Source of the DNA: Mycteria americana
Lineage: Eukaryota; Chordata; Aves; Ciconiiformes; Ciconiidae
Direction of reading: 5' to 3'
Length of the DNA: 64,000 nucleotides
Assembly (NCBI RefSeq): GCF_035582795.1
Contig: NC_134372.1
Coordinates: 34,962,316-35,026,315 of the forward strand
Shown here: piece by piece, positions 63,154 through 64,000 of the stretch
How the letters are laid out: each line of letters starts with the position of its first letter
Position numbering within the stretch: the stretch's first letter is position 1
Made by a program: the position numbers and the translations under genes
Notes under the pieces: model-generated
The model's input: the letters and a program-made list of their open reading frames with translations, nothing else
What the model was told of the DNA's origin: nothing
Databases searched by the model: none

Positions 63154-64000
63154 GTAAGTCATAAAAGTGTTAAATACTTTCCTAAAAATATTTATCACTA
63201 AGTATACAATGCAATGTATTGCAATTTCCTTCTAATATTTTAGTAGATTTCATTGACGGTTGTAAAGAGTTGGTTCTGGAATGTTGTATTCAGTAATTAT
63301 ATGACTTTGCTACTTCTGTTTGTTTATTTTTAATTATTTTATTTTAATATCTACAATTTGAAAATTCTGGATTTTAAAAAATAACTGCCAAAATGAATAA
63401 CCTAATAACGTTTTCTGCTTCTTGATGATAATTTAATCAGAACTAATGCTTGTTCTGAATAATTTTGTCTTCACCATTAAAGCATTGTTTCCTGTTCTTT
63501 GTGATGCTGTACTCTAGTATTCAGTTTGCAACTGAATCAGAAGCAGGGCTGCTTTTTCTTCCTATTGAGTCTGAAAATAGTTTTATAGTTCATTCAGAAG
63601 AATGTTTTGAAGACTGGACTTACTTGTTTCTTGAAGATTTCAATATGACTTCATTCTATTTTGTTGTAGTTAATTCTATCACTGATTGAGAAAATAGCAT
63701 GTGAGGCTTTATTCTTCTATTACTATATGAGCAATCCTATAACATATTTATAATTTGGTGTTCACAAACGAGTACTGGAGACAACTTTTCCTGTGGTAGA
63801 TAAACTGTATTCTTCATTTGGTGGTGGTGGTTTTGTTTGGTTTGGGGTTTTTTTTGTGAAATGCGCAGTGCAATTTAGCCTTCGGTTACCACGATGAATC
63901 TATTTATCACTACCTGGTTCATACCTCCAAGCACACTTAAATATTGTGCTAAACTTAATTTCTTCACACAGTAAATGAATTCTGAAATGCCTTATCTTCT
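63154..64000 (+). other. ITFG1: ITFG1 intron 6 (partial)
   Basis: AT-rich, with a GGT/GTTTG-rich simple stretch at about 63820-63860. The 74-codon frame at 63465-63689 is unrecognised and does not resemble the next ITFG1 exon. Confidence 0.8.

Noticed and set aside
63465..63689. 74-codon frame as a possible next ITFG1 exon
   Set aside because: It does not match the expected continuation (DLFLTT-like), and no fitting acceptor in phase was found.
1..64000. CRISPR arrays, operons, tRNA/rRNA genes, prophage
   Set aside because: Nothing of the kind is visible. The window is an ordinary vertebrate intron-exon landscape, and I found no support for a novel multi-gene system.

Overview
This is a vertebrate genomic window, almost certainly avian. 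It holds the 5' halves of two head-to-head protein-coding genes on either side of a CpG-island promoter. The bird assignment rests on AT-rich introns carrying CR1-type LINE fragments, and on a solo LTR that I recognise as the TguLTR5-like family common in neoavian genomes. That points to a non-galliform bird. The species cannot be told.

Minus strand, 51227 down to 1950: PHKB, the phosphorylase kinase regulatory beta subunit. Fourteen coding exons splice in one continuous frame (1,467 nt, 489 codons), and the gene continues beyond the left edge. Every exon was placed by translated similarity to mammalian PHKB as I remember it, and by AG/GT boundaries whose phases agree. An alternative first coding exon (E1b, 48356-48410) lies 2.7 kb inside intron 1. 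It matches the position, length and phase of the alternative N-terminal exon known in mammals.

Plus strand, 51496 up to 63153: ITFG1 (T-cell immunomodulatory protein, LINKIN). Six exons encode 207 residues: a signal peptide and the first FG-GAP-type repeats. The gene continues beyond the right edge. The same head-to-head pair exists in mammals.

The two start codons are 268 bp apart inside a CpG island at about 50.69-52.18 kb. The promoter is TATA-less, with an ETS site, a GC box and a YY1-like site, and it presumably drives both genes. The rest of the window is intronic: CR1 fragments of at least two ages, one solo LTR, microsatellites, an exact 116-bp direct repeat, and two hairpin-forming inverted repeats. 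I see no tRNA, rRNA, CRISPR or microbial features and no convincing extra gene. Most open frames of 60-120 codons are chance frames in intron sequence. PHKB exons are named E1, E1b and E2-E14 in transcript order.
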